Assembly: GCA_024231955.1 (NCBI GenBank)
Contig: JAAEPZ010001024.1
Location: 575,849 to 639,848, forward strand
Length of the DNA: 64,000 nucleotides
From: a bacterium
Lineage (GTDB): Bacteria; Krumholzibacteriota; Krumholzibacteriia; JACNKJ01
Direction of reading: 5' to 3'
The notes under the pieces were generated by a model, which was not told the DNA's origin, searched no databases, and worked only from the letters and a program-made list of their open reading frames with translations. The translations under genes were made by a program, and so were the position numbers. How positions within the stretch are numbered: the stretch's first letter is position 1; every line of letters starts with the position of its first letter. Below are positions 9,601 to 17,300 of the stretch, piece after piece.

Positions 9601-10313
9601 CCATCGAGGCAATCGCCACTAGCGACTTCGATCTGGTGCTTATGGACGTGGAGATGCCGGAGCTGGATGGATTGGCCGCAACGCGGGCAATTCGAGATTA
9701 TGAGAAAGGTTCCGGGGGTCACGTGCCGATAATAGCCATGACGGCCCACGCCATGAAAGGTTATCGGGAGCGATGTCTGACTGCGGGTATGGACAGTTAT
9801 GTCAGCAAGCCCGTCAACGGAGAGGAACTTTATCAGGCGATTGCCGATCTGGTGTTGGCCAAGTCGAAAGGGAGTTCGGAGCAGTTGAGAGAAGCACAGT
9901 CTGGAATACGGAAAGAACGGCAAAGAGCGGAGGGCCCGGAGAGCCCCGCCAAGGAACGAAAGGATTTCAGAATGGATGATCTCAGCGTTTTTGATCGCGC
10001 AAACGCTCTCGACAGAGTGGATGGAGATCTTGAACTGCTTATCGAACTTGCTGGTATGTTTCGCGAAGACTATCCCGGGATGATCAAGGACATGAAGACG
10101 GCCATCAGCGAAGGGGACAATGAATCCTTACAATACTCAGCACATACATTGAAGGGATCGGTCGCCAATTTCTCCGCTCAGAGTTGCGTGAAGGAGGCCC
10201 AAAGGCTGGAGGTCATGGGTAAGGACAACGAGATGAGCGGCGCGACTGATGCCCTTGAGGCCCTGAAATCGGAGATCGAGAAGCTCGATACACTCCTTCT
10301 GGAGATAGAGTAG
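6654..10313 (+). CDS. Hybrid sensor histidine kinase (sensor-PAS-GAF-HisKA-HATPase-REC-HPt)
   Basis: A 1219-residue membrane phosphorelay kinase. The domains in order are TM1 (31-51), a large periplasmic sensor region (about 52-335, dCache-like in size), TM2 (about 337-356), a PAS domain with a PAC-type tail (about 370-500), a GAF domain (about 515-680), HisKA with MSHEIRTPMNG and phospho-acceptor H697, HATPase_c (about 800-915; DTGIGIP and GTGLGLNIS boxes), a receiver with D998 in VLMDVEMPELDG, and a C-terminal HPt with H1164 in SAHTLKGSV. It contains the complete BarA-type relay but no output domain, so a partner regulator must be encoded elsewhere. An internal ATG at 6681 is an alternative start with a more typical N-terminus. 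A terminator hairpin follows. Confidence 0.92.
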   Translation: MQGVQLAVSMRKIKDSSKQVIARPPRIFPRFLAIFLCAAITLTLSGGSYYLRDLDTKQDNLLNQMNLGLRIRKAAVMSRVTELSGRVTELGSRDAMASLLSGMDARDLITGEDGWSLTACFTELEEMVGAENIWREVLLLDNDGREVLRLDPATEGPVVAWNDTIPANINNRVSRLSYLTEGQVNIWLEDDKLYGAATINDNADRRLGGLLLAADLEMLLGSSLEAGFGLPGQVLLVDGNGQILAEAYGDEIPASNTTAITDWLASGPVMGESENELGLICVEHVIPAGESRGQGGEVYDSAAVAQVAISDWKIISWAPAAETEALLIDLFDQLKTGYFLALGILALLSWLLATPVVRQKRAELAERTSRKQLAQILDSASDIIITTEIIKGDLSRARVTSLNPAGAKLFGLECFNEEDAPVIGDLINKEDALNFGTFMREILQGTSGGSTEIGVTAVDGRSVTLGVSANVISENGVPVTLQAIARDITQRKHSEESILEANINLGLRSQTAQAIMSEGELNARLTQVLNIIVSSQEQISGLIYMVDSTTKSLKHVCSDGKEAMELGKKHLQLPMTGENICAKAINNQAPLLMNCCDISDCSRKGRKGEAAATHLALPLNSAGDVKGVLVLVGNQSPEWSQDRLDTFGQISMVIGSVIHREEMAIDLAKKAIELEKALGSAKQGNNTKSEFLASMSHEIRTPMNGIIGMTDLLLDTEMTTNQREYLMSVKGSADALLTIINDILDLSKIEAGKLEFENIEFNLRDTIRNSLNMFAIRASEKGLALKAEVEKGVPVTMIGDAGRLNQVLINLLGNAVKFTTKGEITAKVEIAGQSKDAVQLHFSVRDTGIGIPEDKQQQIFNAFSQADASTTRKFAGTGLGLNISQKLVQMMKGRIWVQSQPERGSTFHFTAELGLAKSGSIQPGTITLDEQFADVGSATCPGVKLPPLNILLAEDNEVNQKLTVALLNKHDVKTTVVSTGIKAIEAIATSDFDLVLMDVEMPELDGLAATRAIRDYEKGSGGHVPIIAMTAHAMKGYRERCLTAGMDSYVSKPVNGEELYQAIADLVLAKSKGSSEQLREAQSGIRKERQRAEGPESPAKERKDFRMDDLSVFDRANALDRVDGDLELLIELAGMFREDYPGMIKDMKTAISEGDNESLQYSAHTLKGSVANFSAQSCVKEAQRLEVMGKDNEMSGATDALEALKSEIEKLDTLLLEIE

Positions 10314-10355
10314 GCGCTCCGATTTACACTCGGAATCTGTCCGACATTTGGCTTG

Positions 10356-10396
10356 AACAGCCGGTGAGTAGAAGATACTTGTCGGCTGTTTTCTTG
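10356..10396 (+). terminator. Rho-independent terminator after the hybrid kinase
   Basis: An 8-bp stem AACAGCCG/CGGCTGTT encloses a loop of about 19 bases and is followed by TTCTT. It sits 43 bases after the kinase stop and between convergent genes. It lacks a T-run in the minus direction, so it mainly serves the kinase. Confidence 0.65.
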
Positions 10397-10401
10397 TGGG
10401 G

Positions 10402-11235
10402 TCAGGGGTGCGACAGATTCGCAAGCCGTGTGAGATGATACTCCAGCAAACGAGCACACATCGTTCGTCTGTATTCGGCGGTCGCTCTGATATCGGTGAT
10501 GGGTCGGGCACAGGCGGCGGCAGCCCGTGCCGCCAGGGCGATGCTTTTGGCGGTCAGCCCCCCGTCCGTCAGAATCTTCTCCGCATCATGTGCCCGGATC
10601 ACGGTCGGCGCCACCGAGCCGAGCGCCACACGCGCACGCGCAATGCTCCCCCCCTGCATCTCCAGGTGAACCGCCACCCCGGCGATGGCGATGGCCATCT
10701 TGTCCCTGGTCGCGAGCTTACGGTAGAAGCTGAGCGTCTGGGGGGCCGGGGTTGGGAGCATTACCGCAGTGATGATCTCATCGTCAGCCAGAATGGTCTG
10801 TCCGGGGCCGACGGCAAGCTCCTCAACCGGGAAGCTGCGTCTATCGGTCCGGCACTCCGCGCCATAGACTATCAGCGAGGGGACGGTGTCGGCGGCCGGG
10901 GAGGCGTTGGCCAGGTTGCCGCCGATGGTGGCGCGCTCGCAAACCTGCCGCGCCGCGAACACGCGACAGACCTCAACCAGCGCGGGGTAGGCGGCCACCT
11001 CCGGGGCGCAAGCCAGCTCCGAGAGACGAAGTGCCGCCCCGAGACGCAAACCTCGCGAACTCGATTTCATCCCCTTGAGCTCCGGAATCGCCTTGATGTC
11101 AACCAACCCGTCCGGCCATGCGGCTTCACGCCCCAGCCGCACCAGCAGATCGCTGCCTCCGGCCAGCGGACGATGACCGTCCGCCCCCAGAGTCGTTACG
11201 GCGTCTTTCAATGTTTGCGGCTTGGAGTAAAGCAT
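10402..11235 (-). CDS. Molybdenum hydroxylase FAD-binding subunit (CoxM/XdhB type)
   Basis: A 277-residue FAD subunit of the xanthine dehydrogenase family. Both flavin loops are seen: PLAGGSDLLVRL near the N-terminus and the canonical RATIGGNLANASP at about 120. The C-terminal domain follows. It is the last gene of a minus-strand operon (ygeW, PLP enzyme, [2Fe-2S] subunit, lipoprotein, this gene) and starts 4 bases after the lipoprotein stop. It would complete a three-subunit hydroxylase with the small Fe-S protein at 12688-13173, but no separate Mo subunit is in this operon. The fused XdhD protein on the opposite strand, or a gene elsewhere, could supply it. Confidence 0.92.
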   Translation of the reverse strand: MLYSKPQTLKDAVTTLGADGHRPLAGGSDLLVRLGREAAWPDGLVDIKAIPELKGMKSSSRGLRLGAALRLSELACAPEVAAYPALVEVCRVFAARQVCERATIGGNLANASPAADTVPSLIVYGAECRTDRRSFPVEELAVGPGQTILADDEIITAVMLPTPAPQTLSFYRKLATRDKMAIAIAGVAVHLEMQGGSIARARVALGSVAPTVIRAHDAEKILTDGGLTAKSIALAARAAAACARPITDIRATAEYRRTMCARLLEYHLTRLANLSHP

Positions 11236-11239
11236 GAAT

Positions 11240-12682
11240 TCAATCCTGAATCAGAGCGCCTGCGGCGGTGGTTTCAAGTATCCAGGCGTCATTGCCGCTG
11301 GTCTCCTCCGAATCGGATCCCCCCGCTATCAGGTAGCCACCCTCCGGAGTCTGGACGACCGCAAGCCCCTCATCGCTGCCGGTGGCGCCAAATTGACTGC
11401 TCCAGATCGAGGAGCCGGCGGCATCGGTCTTGAGAAGCAGAAGCTGCCTGTCGCCGCCGCTGACCTTCGAACCGGTGATGATGTAGCCGCCGTCCAAAGT
11501 GGCTGCAACGCAGCGACCTTGATCGACACTGCCGCCGAAGTCGAAGGTGGTATCCCAATCGTGGCCACCCAGGGCATCAACGGCGAGCAGCCAGATGTCG
11601 TTGTTGCAGGTTCCGACCACTACGTAGCCGCCGCTGATCTCGATGACCGAATGCCCGGAGCTGAAGTTGCCCCCATCGGTATGGGTCTCGCTCCAGATCT
11701 CGCCGCCCGCGGCATCGAGCTTGAGCAGCAGGAGCCGATCGTTCTCGACACCGGTGATCAGAAAACCGCCGTCCGCCGTTTCGATGATGTCGTGGCCGAT
11801 GGAATTGGCGGTGGAGTAGTTGTCGTATTGCCACAGGTGCGCACCGTTGGTGTCCAGCTTCCGGACGAAGAGGGTGGAGGATGTGCCGCCGCTATCTTCA
11901 CGTCTGCCCGTGAGGACGTAGCCGCCGTCAATGCAGGTTGTTATCGCGAGGGGATATTCCCAGGCGGAGCTGACTCCGCCGACATTGCTCCACTCGGCGG
12001 TGCAGTCGGCGGCTACCTTGATCACCCACTGGTTGGGGCCATCGCGCGAAATAGCCGACCAGGTGTAGCCGGACAGGATGCAGCCACCGTCGGCGGTGAT
12101 ATCCAGGTCCGTGAGACAACCCGGGCCGAACGTGTTGAGTCCGGTTTCGGTGCCGTCGTTGTTGATGCTGATCATCCACCCGGTCTTCCCCGACGAGGTG
12201 TTGATGTCTCCCGCGGCGAAGAGTCTGCCCGTACTCGACAGGGCGATTGCTCGGAAGATATCCTCACCCGGACCGCCGAAACGACCGGAACGGTAGGTGT
12301 AATTGTCGGCGATCAGGACCAGTTTCGTGCTCTCAACCAGGGTCGCGTTCTCGCCGTCACGGGCAATGGTTTTCAGGATATGGCTGCCGAGAGAGTTCTG
12401 AACGGTCTCCGCCCAGGTGGCGGTGAATGGCGCAGTGGTATCGATACCGATGGATTGGTCATCCACGTAGAATTCGACGCTGGCCGGGGTAACGTTTGCG
12501 ATCTGCACCTCGAGGGATTGCGGGAGCACCAGAATACTGCTGCTGACGGTGGGGAGGATCCAGGTGATCTCCGCCGGTGGAGGTGGTGGAGGTGGAGTCG
12601 ACTCTGTGCCCCCTCCGCATCCGGCGATGACGGCCAGCATCATGAGGGGCAACAGGCCAATAATCCGGTAACTTGAACGCAT
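11240..12682 (-). CDS. Proline-linker lipoprotein with beta-propeller-like repeats
   Basis: A 480-residue protein with a lipoprotein signal (lipobox VIAGC, Cys about 22), a glycine and polyproline linker, an Ig-like segment (about 40-125: VEFYVDDQSIGIDTT) and about seven repeats of roughly 48 residues containing DGGY-x-x-TG or a close variant. The repeats resemble delta-60/propeller repeats. It should be anchored in the outer or inner membrane facing out. It lies between the Fe-S and FAD subunit genes of a cytoplasmic hydroxylase, with gaps of 5 and 4 bases, so it is certainly co-transcribed. That position is odd for a surface lipoprotein, and I do not know its job. Its ribosome site (GAGAAGGG) lies inside the end of the upstream Fe-S gene. 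Confidence 0.85.
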   Translation of the reverse strand: MRSSYRIIGLLPLMMLAVIAGCGGGTESTPPPPPPPAEITWILPTVSSSILVLPQSLEVQIANVTPASVEFYVDDQSIGIDTTAPFTATWAETVQNSLGSHILKTIARDGENATLVESTKLVLIADNYTYRSGRFGGPGEDIFRAIALSSTGRLFAAGDINTSSGKTGWMISINNDGTETGLNTFGPGCLTDLDITADGGCILSGYTWSAISRDGPNQWVIKVAADCTAEWSNVGGVSSAWEYPLAITTCIDGGYVLTGRREDSGGTSSTLFVRKLDTNGAHLWQYDNYSTANSIGHDIIETADGGFLITGVENDRLLLLKLDAAGGEIWSETHTDGGNFSSGHSVIEISGGYVVVGTCNNDIWLLAVDALGGHDWDTTFDFGGSVDQGRCVAATLDGGYIITGSKVSGGDRQLLLLKTDAAGSSIWSSQFGATGSDEGLAVVQTPEGGYLIAGGSDSEETSGNDAWILETTAAGALIQD

Positions 12683-12687
12683 GGTTT

Positions 12688-13173
12688 TTAATTTCCCTTC
12701 TCGGACGCGGCCTTCTCGACTGCATCCAGAATCTTTGCATATCCCGTACAGCGACAGACGTTGCCTGCCAACTCCGCGCGAATCGTAGCACGATCAAGAT
12801 TATTTGTCTTGTTAATCAGATCGGCTGCAGTGACAACCATGCCCGGAAAACAGTAGCCGCACTGAACGGCATGGGTTTCACGCATGGTGCGTTGCACGGG
12901 GTGATCGATCCCCTCGACCGTGACCACCTCGCCGCCGTCGGCCTCCACGGCCAGAACGAGGCAGCTGTTGACCACACGACCATTGAACATGATGGAGCAG
13001 GCGCCGCACTCACCCTCGGCGCACACCTCCTTGACACCGGTCAGGTGCAGCCTGTCGCGGAGGAACTCGAGCAGGCGCATGGTCGTGGGCACCTCGGCCT
13101 CCACCGGGTTGCCGTTGACGTGCAGCGCGATCCGCATCTTGTGCTCTTCGTCGGGCAGATGATCTCGACTCAC
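12688..13173 (-). CDS. [2Fe-2S] small subunit of molybdenum hydroxylase (CoxS/XdhC type)
   Basis: A 161-residue electron-transfer subunit carrying two [2Fe-2S] clusters. The plant-type site is C51, C56, C59 and C71 (EVCAEGECGAC...NSC). The helical-domain site is C105, C108, C140 and C142 (QCGYC...CRC). All eight ligands are intact, in contrast to the degenerate first site in XdhD at 746-3622. The GTG start at 13173 overlaps the stop of the PLP enzyme (GTGA) and has GGAGG upstream. An internal ATG at 13137 would remove 12 non-conserved residues. It should shuttle electrons between the Mo site and the FAD subunit at 10402-11235. Confidence 0.93.
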   Translation of the reverse strand: MSRDHLPDEEHKMRIALHVNGNPVEAEVPTTMRLLEFLRDRLHLTGVKEVCAEGECGACSIMFNGRVVNSCLVLAVEADGGEVVTVEGIDHPVQRTMRETHAVQCGYCFPGMVVTAADLINKTNNLDRATIRAELAGNVCRCTGYAKILDAVEKAASEKGN

Positions 13174-14351
13174 TCCAGATCCTCCAGACTTGAAATCAGA
13201 GGCGGCTCTTCGAGCAGCGGCGCGAGAGCGTCACGATCCTTGAGCCCGGTACCTGTTATCAGAGTCACCACGTGAGCGGTCGGCTCCACCTGTCCGGCGG
13301 CCAGCGCCTTGCGCAGGCCGGCGAATGCCGTGGCGCCCGCCGGTTCGGCGAATAGGCCCTCGAACCGAGCCAGATCGCTGATCGCCCGCAGGATCTCCTC
13401 GTCGCTCACCGTGAGCGCGAACCCGTTGCTGTCGCGAACGGCGCGCAGCGCCTTGAGTCCGTCGCGGGGGAGATCGACGGCGATGGAGTCGGCCACCGTA
13501 TCCGCCTGCACTGCGACAATCTCCCGCTTCTCGCGCCAGGCGTTGGCGATCGCCGCGGATCCCTCGGCCTGCACCGCCACGATGCGCGGCAGGCGCTCGA
13601 TCAACCCGAGCTCATACAGATCATAGAACCCCTTGTGGACGCCGCCGATGATACAGCCATCGCCAACGGGGACGAAGATGTAATCGGGCACCTTGTAGCG
13701 ACACTGCTCGGCGATCTCAAGGGCCACGCTCTTCTTCCCCTCGCAGCACCAGGGGTTGTGTCCGGTGTTGCGCGAATACCACCCTTTTTCACGGATGGCG
13801 TCGAGGCAGATGTCGAAAGCGCGATCGTAGTTGCCGTCAACCAGATAGAGCCTGGCGCCGTGGGCCTGGATTTGCCGCAGCTTGGCGGCGGGCGCGCTCT
13901 TCGGTGCGAAGACCACCGCCTCCATGCCGAAGCGGGCGGCGAGTGCCGCCAGACTCGCCGCGGCGTTGCCGGTGGAGGCCGCCGCCACGGTGTCGAGTCC
14001 CAGCTCCATAGCCCGCATCAGCACCAGCTCGCTGGCGCGATCCTTCAGGCTGCCCGACAGATTGCGGGTTTCGTCCTTGAGAAAGAGACCGGGGAGTTCG
14101 AGCTCCCGCCCCAGGCGGGGAGCCGGGAGCAGGGGCGTGTTGCCGGAGGTGAAGCTGCCGGGCATGATCTTCCGCAGCGGCGCGAGGCGGCAAGCCAGAG
14201 CCTGCCGCAGCTCCGCGCTGTCGTTGCGCAGAGCCGCGTAGTCGAGCAGCAGGTCGATGTTGCCGCCGCAGTCGGGGCAGGTGTAGAGCACCCCCTCGTC
14301 GGGGCGGGTCGCCCCACAGGCGACACAGCGAGCGGTGACGGGCTGCGGCAC
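13170..14351 (-). CDS. Threonine-synthase-like PLP enzyme with zinc ribbon
   Basis: A 393-residue fold-type II PLP enzyme. It has an N-terminal zinc ribbon (C9, C12, C25, C28), the phosphate-recognition segment SGNTPLL, the PLP lysine K103 in SGSLKDRAS, and a glycine-rich phosphate loop STGNAAAS. Overall it is closest to threonine synthase, but threonine biosynthesis neighbours are absent. It is coupled to ygeW: its GTG start shares a base with the ygeW stop (TAGTG). In enterobacterial clusters this slot is filled by another fold-type II enzyme, YgeX (diaminopropionate ammonia-lyase). A lyase role in purine or diaminopropionate breakdown is therefore an inference. The open frame extends far upstream inside ygeW, so the GTG start is set by the overlap. 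Confidence 0.85.
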   Translation of the reverse strand: MPQPVTARCVACGATRPDEGVLYTCPDCGGNIDLLLDYAALRNDSAELRQALACRLAPLRKIMPGSFTSGNTPLLPAPRLGRELELPGLFLKDETRNLSGSLKDRASELVLMRAMELGLDTVAAASTGNAAASLAALAARFGMEAVVFAPKSAPAAKLRQIQAHGARLYLVDGNYDRAFDICLDAIREKGWYSRNTGHNPWCCEGKKSVALEIAEQCRYKVPDYIFVPVGDGCIIGGVHKGFYDLYELGLIERLPRIVAVQAEGSAAIANAWREKREIVAVQADTVADSIAVDLPRDGLKALRAVRDSNGFALTVSDEEILRAISDLARFEGLFAEPAGATAFAGLRKALAAGQVEPTAHVVTLITGTGLKDRDALAPLLEEPPLISSLEDLE

Positions 14352-15325
14352 TACATCGTCTCCGCCATGATCGCCTTGCAGGTGTGCAGGCGGTTCTCGG
14401 CCTCCTGGTAGACGACCGAATGGATGCCGTCGATGACCTCGTCGGTGACCTCGTTGCCGCGATCGGCGGGCAGACAGTGCATGTACTTGACGTTCTGGTC
14501 GGCCAGCTTCATCAGGCGGTCGTCGCAGATCCAGTTGTCGTACTGTTTGGCCAGGGCCAACCCCTCTTCGGGTTTCTTGAAGTAGTCGAACGCGCCCCAG
14601 CTCTTGGGATAGACCACATGCGCACCCTCGAAGGAATCCTCCATGTTGTCCACGATCTCGAACTTGCCGCCGCCGGCCTCGGCATTGGCGTGGGCCAGCT
14701 CGAGCTGGTCGGGGAGCAGCTCGTAGCCGGGCGGGTGGGCCAGCGTGACGTCGACGCCGAAGCGGGGCATCAGCGTGATCAGACCCTGCGGCACGCTCAT
14801 CGGCTTGGCGTAGCTCGGTGCGTAGGCCCAGGAGACGGCGAGCTTGAGTCCCTTTAGATCGCGGCCGAAGATCTCCTGCATGGTCATCAGATCGGCCAGC
14901 GTCTGGCAGGGGTGATCGATGTCGCACTGCATGTTGATGACGGGAACGTCGGAGTGCCGGGCGACCTCGCGCATGAGGGTGTTGCCCTCGCCGGGGAAGA
15001 GGTCGTGACGGATCGCGATGCCGTGGCCGTAGCTGGAGAGGATAACCCCCATGTCCTTCGGGCTCTCGCCGTGGGCCATCTGGCTGGTCGATGCGTCGAT
15101 GAAGTGGGCGTGCGCGCCCAACTGGGTGGCGCCTGCCTCGAAGCTGTTCCGGGTACGGGTGGATTTGTCGAGGAAGAACAGGAAGATGGTTTTGTCCTGC
15201 AGGAGACGGTGCGCTTTCCCGGTCTTGAATTGACCCTTGAGTTCGCTGGAACGGTCGATGAGGTACTGGAGCTCCTCGGTGGTCCAGTCCTGGGTTGCGA
15301 TGTAATCGCGGCCTTTGAGATTCAT
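14351..15325 (-). CDS. ygeW: YgeW-type knotted carbamoyltransferase
   Basis: A 324-residue aspartate/ornithine-transcarbamoylase relative. The carbamoyl-phosphate loop is DKSTRTRNSFE, followed by GESPKDMG, INMQCDIDHPCQTLADL and HCLPAD. The segments SWAYAPSYAKPMSVPQG and VTLAHPPGYELLPDQLELA closely match YgeW of E. coli rather than true OTCases. ATG 15325 has AGGAAGG upstream; a longer start at 15358 lacks one. It is first in the operon. YgeW is part of the anaerobic purine-degradation and selenium-linked hydroxylase cluster, so it supports reading the flanking hydroxylases as purine enzymes. Its true substrate is not settled in the literature I know. Confidence 0.92.
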   Translation of the reverse strand: MNLKGRDYIATQDWTTEELQYLIDRSSELKGQFKTGKAHRLLQDKTIFLFFLDKSTRTRNSFEAGATQLGAHAHFIDASTSQMAHGESPKDMGVILSSYGHGIAIRHDLFPGEGNTLMREVARHSDVPVINMQCDIDHPCQTLADLMTMQEIFGRDLKGLKLAVSWAYAPSYAKPMSVPQGLITLMPRFGVDVTLAHPPGYELLPDQLELAHANAEAGGGKFEIVDNMEDSFEGAHVVYPKSWGAFDYFKKPEEGLALAKQYDNWICDDRLMKLADQNVKYMHCLPADRGNEVTDEVIDGIHSVVYQEAENRLHTCKAIMAETM

Positions 15326-15429
15326 TAGATACCTTCCTGGTTTGGCCAACATATTCAACCAAACAGCTTAACGCTCCGGGACCGATAAGGCAATGCCTTG
15401 TCGGGCAATGTCCGGCATATCGAGCGCCG

Positions 15430-16485
15430 CTACTCTCCGTCGAAACGCTCGTCGGCTCTGGTGCGGTCCGTGGTCTTGGCGGCCAGCCAGCCGTCTTTGG
15501 CGTCGGGGAAGCTGTCGAAGAGCGGCGAGTAGGGCTTGATGTCCAGCAGCGGGGTGCCGTCGAGCATGTCGGCGCCGGAGAAGCGGATCCGGTTGCCGGT
15601 GATGGAGATCAGGCGCACGGCCGACAGGCCGATGTGATTGGGCCGCAGCGGCGCACGGGTTGCGAAGATGCCCCGCTTGACCGTGTCGCGGAAGGGGACC
15701 ACCTCAAGCTTACAGCTCTCCGCGCTGTGGAAATGGTAGATGAGCCAGATCCGTTCGAAGCCCGCGAGGTCGGTCAGTCCGGGCGCGTACTCGGGATCGA
15801 GAACGATCTCCCCCTCGCACTCCTGACCGAAACCCGGTTGGATGGGCGTGCCTTTCCGCTCCTTGTGGTCGGTGTGGATCAGACCGATGGGTTTGATCTC
15901 GATCCGGGCGGATCCGAGCTTCGGCCCGCTCGCGGTTGCGGTCATCTTGCGGGCGATGGGTACGAGGATCGTGAGGATCACTGTGATGATCCCCAATACG
16001 CCCAGTGCGCGGTAGTGTTTGTCCAGATCGAGCTCGAACCACATGAATGTGAGGATCACGGTACCGACGGCCGCGATGGCGAGATAGGTCGCCAAGATCA
16101 AAGGCTTGAGTTTGCGACTGACGTCGTTGGCGATGATCAGTGTCGAGTGACAGGTGACGTATGAGATCACCCAGAAGGTGGTGACGGTCTTCCAGAACGC
16201 CTCGCTGTCGACGCTGCCCCAGATCCCCCAGAGCGTCAGGATCGCCCCCAAAATGGAGGCGGCGATGCCCGCATGGATCAACGGTCTGAAACGGGGGCGG
16301 TTGAACTGCGTCGCCACGGCGAAAGAGGCGAGGATGCCGAACACCAGCGGCAGCAATGAGATGAGGATCTTCTGCTGGGTCTTGCCGAAGGTGCCGCTCA
16401 GCAGAGCGACGATGGCGATGATGCCGCTGAGCACCAGCGCACAGACGAGTACCCAGAGGACGATCTTACCCAGATTGATTTTCAT
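15430..16485 (-). CDS. Membrane-anchored TrmO/TsaA-domain protein
   Basis: A 351-residue fusion. Residues 1-180 hold five or six hydrophobic segments (for example KIVLWVLVCALVLSGIIAIV and a strong pair near 130-175). Residues about 195-335 form a TsaA/TrmO (YaeB, UPF0066) domain: PIGLIHTDHKERKGTP, then DLAGFERIWLIYHFH and TRAPLRPNHIGLSAV. Soluble TrmO methylates N6 of t6A37 in tRNA using SAM. The key family motifs (the FERIWL and RPNxIGLS segments) are present, so the domain is probably active. A membrane-tethered form is unusual. ATG 16485 has GGAGG five bases upstream; a GTG at 16491 sits on top of that site. It is monocistronic and unrelated to the ygeW operon downstream. Confidence 0.8.
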   Translation of the reverse strand: MKINLGKIVLWVLVCALVLSGIIAIVALLSGTFGKTQQKILISLLPLVFGILASFAVATQFNRPRFRPLIHAGIAASILGAILTLWGIWGSVDSEAFWKTVTTFWVISYVTCHSTLIIANDVSRKLKPLILATYLAIAAVGTVILTFMWFELDLDKHYRALGVLGIITVILTILVPIARKMTATASGPKLGSARIEIKPIGLIHTDHKERKGTPIQPGFGQECEGEIVLDPEYAPGLTDLAGFERIWLIYHFHSAESCKLEVVPFRDTVKRGIFATRAPLRPNHIGLSAVRLISITGNRIRFSGADMLDGTPLLDIKPYSPLFDSFPDAKDGWLAAKTTDRTRADERFDGE

Positions 16486-16515
16486 CCGCACCTCCGATAT
16501 TTCGAACTGTCAGTG

Positions 16516-16773
16516 CTACCCGTCCGCTTTCTTGAAACGACGATCCTTGCCGGCGCGAATATCCGACACAGCTTCCTCGATCCCCTCGGAGACATTGCGC
16601 CAGGCGGAGTCCTCATTACCCCAATTTTTAACCGCTTTCCCGTCTGTGGGTAAAGCCTGGAGTTTCGAGAAGGGGGTATTGCGCCAGTTTGAGTCGCGGA
16701 TGATGACGGGGATGACCCTCGCTTCGCCCGCCTCCGTCTCACGAAAGGCACTTGCGCCGATAATATCCCTTGG
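16516..16773 (-). pseudogene. Truncated TIR-domain protein remnant (C-terminal end only)
   Basis: An open frame on the minus strand with no start codon carries an unmistakable TIR_2-type C-terminus: ETEAGEARVIPVIIRDSNW, then TPFSKLQALPTDGKAV, then GNEDSAWRNVSEGIEEAV, ending about 25 residues later in a basic tail and TAG. The N-terminal half (beta-strand A, BB loop, catalytic Glu region) is absent, and an in-frame stop lies just upstream. No other frame upstream resumes TIR-like sequence. This is the relic of a TIR effector or signalling protein, probably deleted when the neighbouring GNAT gene region was joined here. It is non-functional as it stands. Confidence 0.75.
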
Positions 16774-16865
16774 CTATTTAATGGCCGCCGGTGAAACTGT
16801 CCCCTTGACCGATCTGGTACACCGGTGCGCCGCTGAGGAGACATCCAACCCACGTGAGGTGATCC

Positions 16866-17300
16866 ATGATCGATATTCGCCCCTATCGGGAATCGGACGA
16901 AGAGGCCGTGGCCGCCCTCTGGCGCGAGGTCTTCTCGGCCGCCCCCTCGTGGAATCACCCGGAGACGGATATCCAGCGCAAACTGGCCGTGCAGCGCGAT
17001 CTGTTCCTGGTCGCCTGTTGCGAGGACAAACTCGTCGGCACGGCGCTGGCCGGTTACGACGGTCATCGCGGTTGGGTCTACTACCTGGCCGTCAGCCCGA
17101 CCCATCGCCGCGGCGGCATCGGCCGCGAACTCATGGCGCACGTCGAAAAGAGCCTGGCCGCCATCGGCTGTCCCAAACTGAACCTCCAGGTGCGCGCCGA
17201 TAATCCGCTGGTCGTGGCCTTCTACAAGAAACTCGGCTACACGATCGAGGAGCGGATCAGCCTGGGCAAACGGCTGGATGTGCTGTCGACGGAGGGGTGA
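16866..17300 (+). CDS. GNAT-family N-acetyltransferase (YpeA-like)
   Basis: A 144-residue acetyl-CoA-dependent acetyltransferase. The conserved central strand and acetyl-CoA pyrophosphate loop are seen as YYLAVSPTHRRGGIGRELM (motif A, R/Q-x-x-G-x-G/A). The C-terminal NLQVRADNPLVVAFYKKLGY is typical of the small YpeA/RimI-like group. ATG 16866 has GAGGTGA five bases upstream. It acetylates an amine or a protein N-terminus; the substrate is not predictable. It stands alone, followed after about 150 bases by the YjbQ gene. Confidence 0.9.
   Translation: MIDIRPYRESDEEAVAALWREVFSAAPSWNHPETDIQRKLAVQRDLFLVACCEDKLVGTALAGYDGHRGWVYYLAVSPTHRRGGIGRELMAHVEKSLAAIGCPKLNLQVRADNPLVVAFYKKLGYTIEERISLGKRLDVLSTEG

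Noticed and set aside
13170..15362. A 730-codon minus-strand frame covering both ygeW and the PLP enzyme
   Set aside because: The upstream part is an alternate frame of ygeW; the real PLP enzyme begins at the GTG overlapping the ygeW stop (14351).
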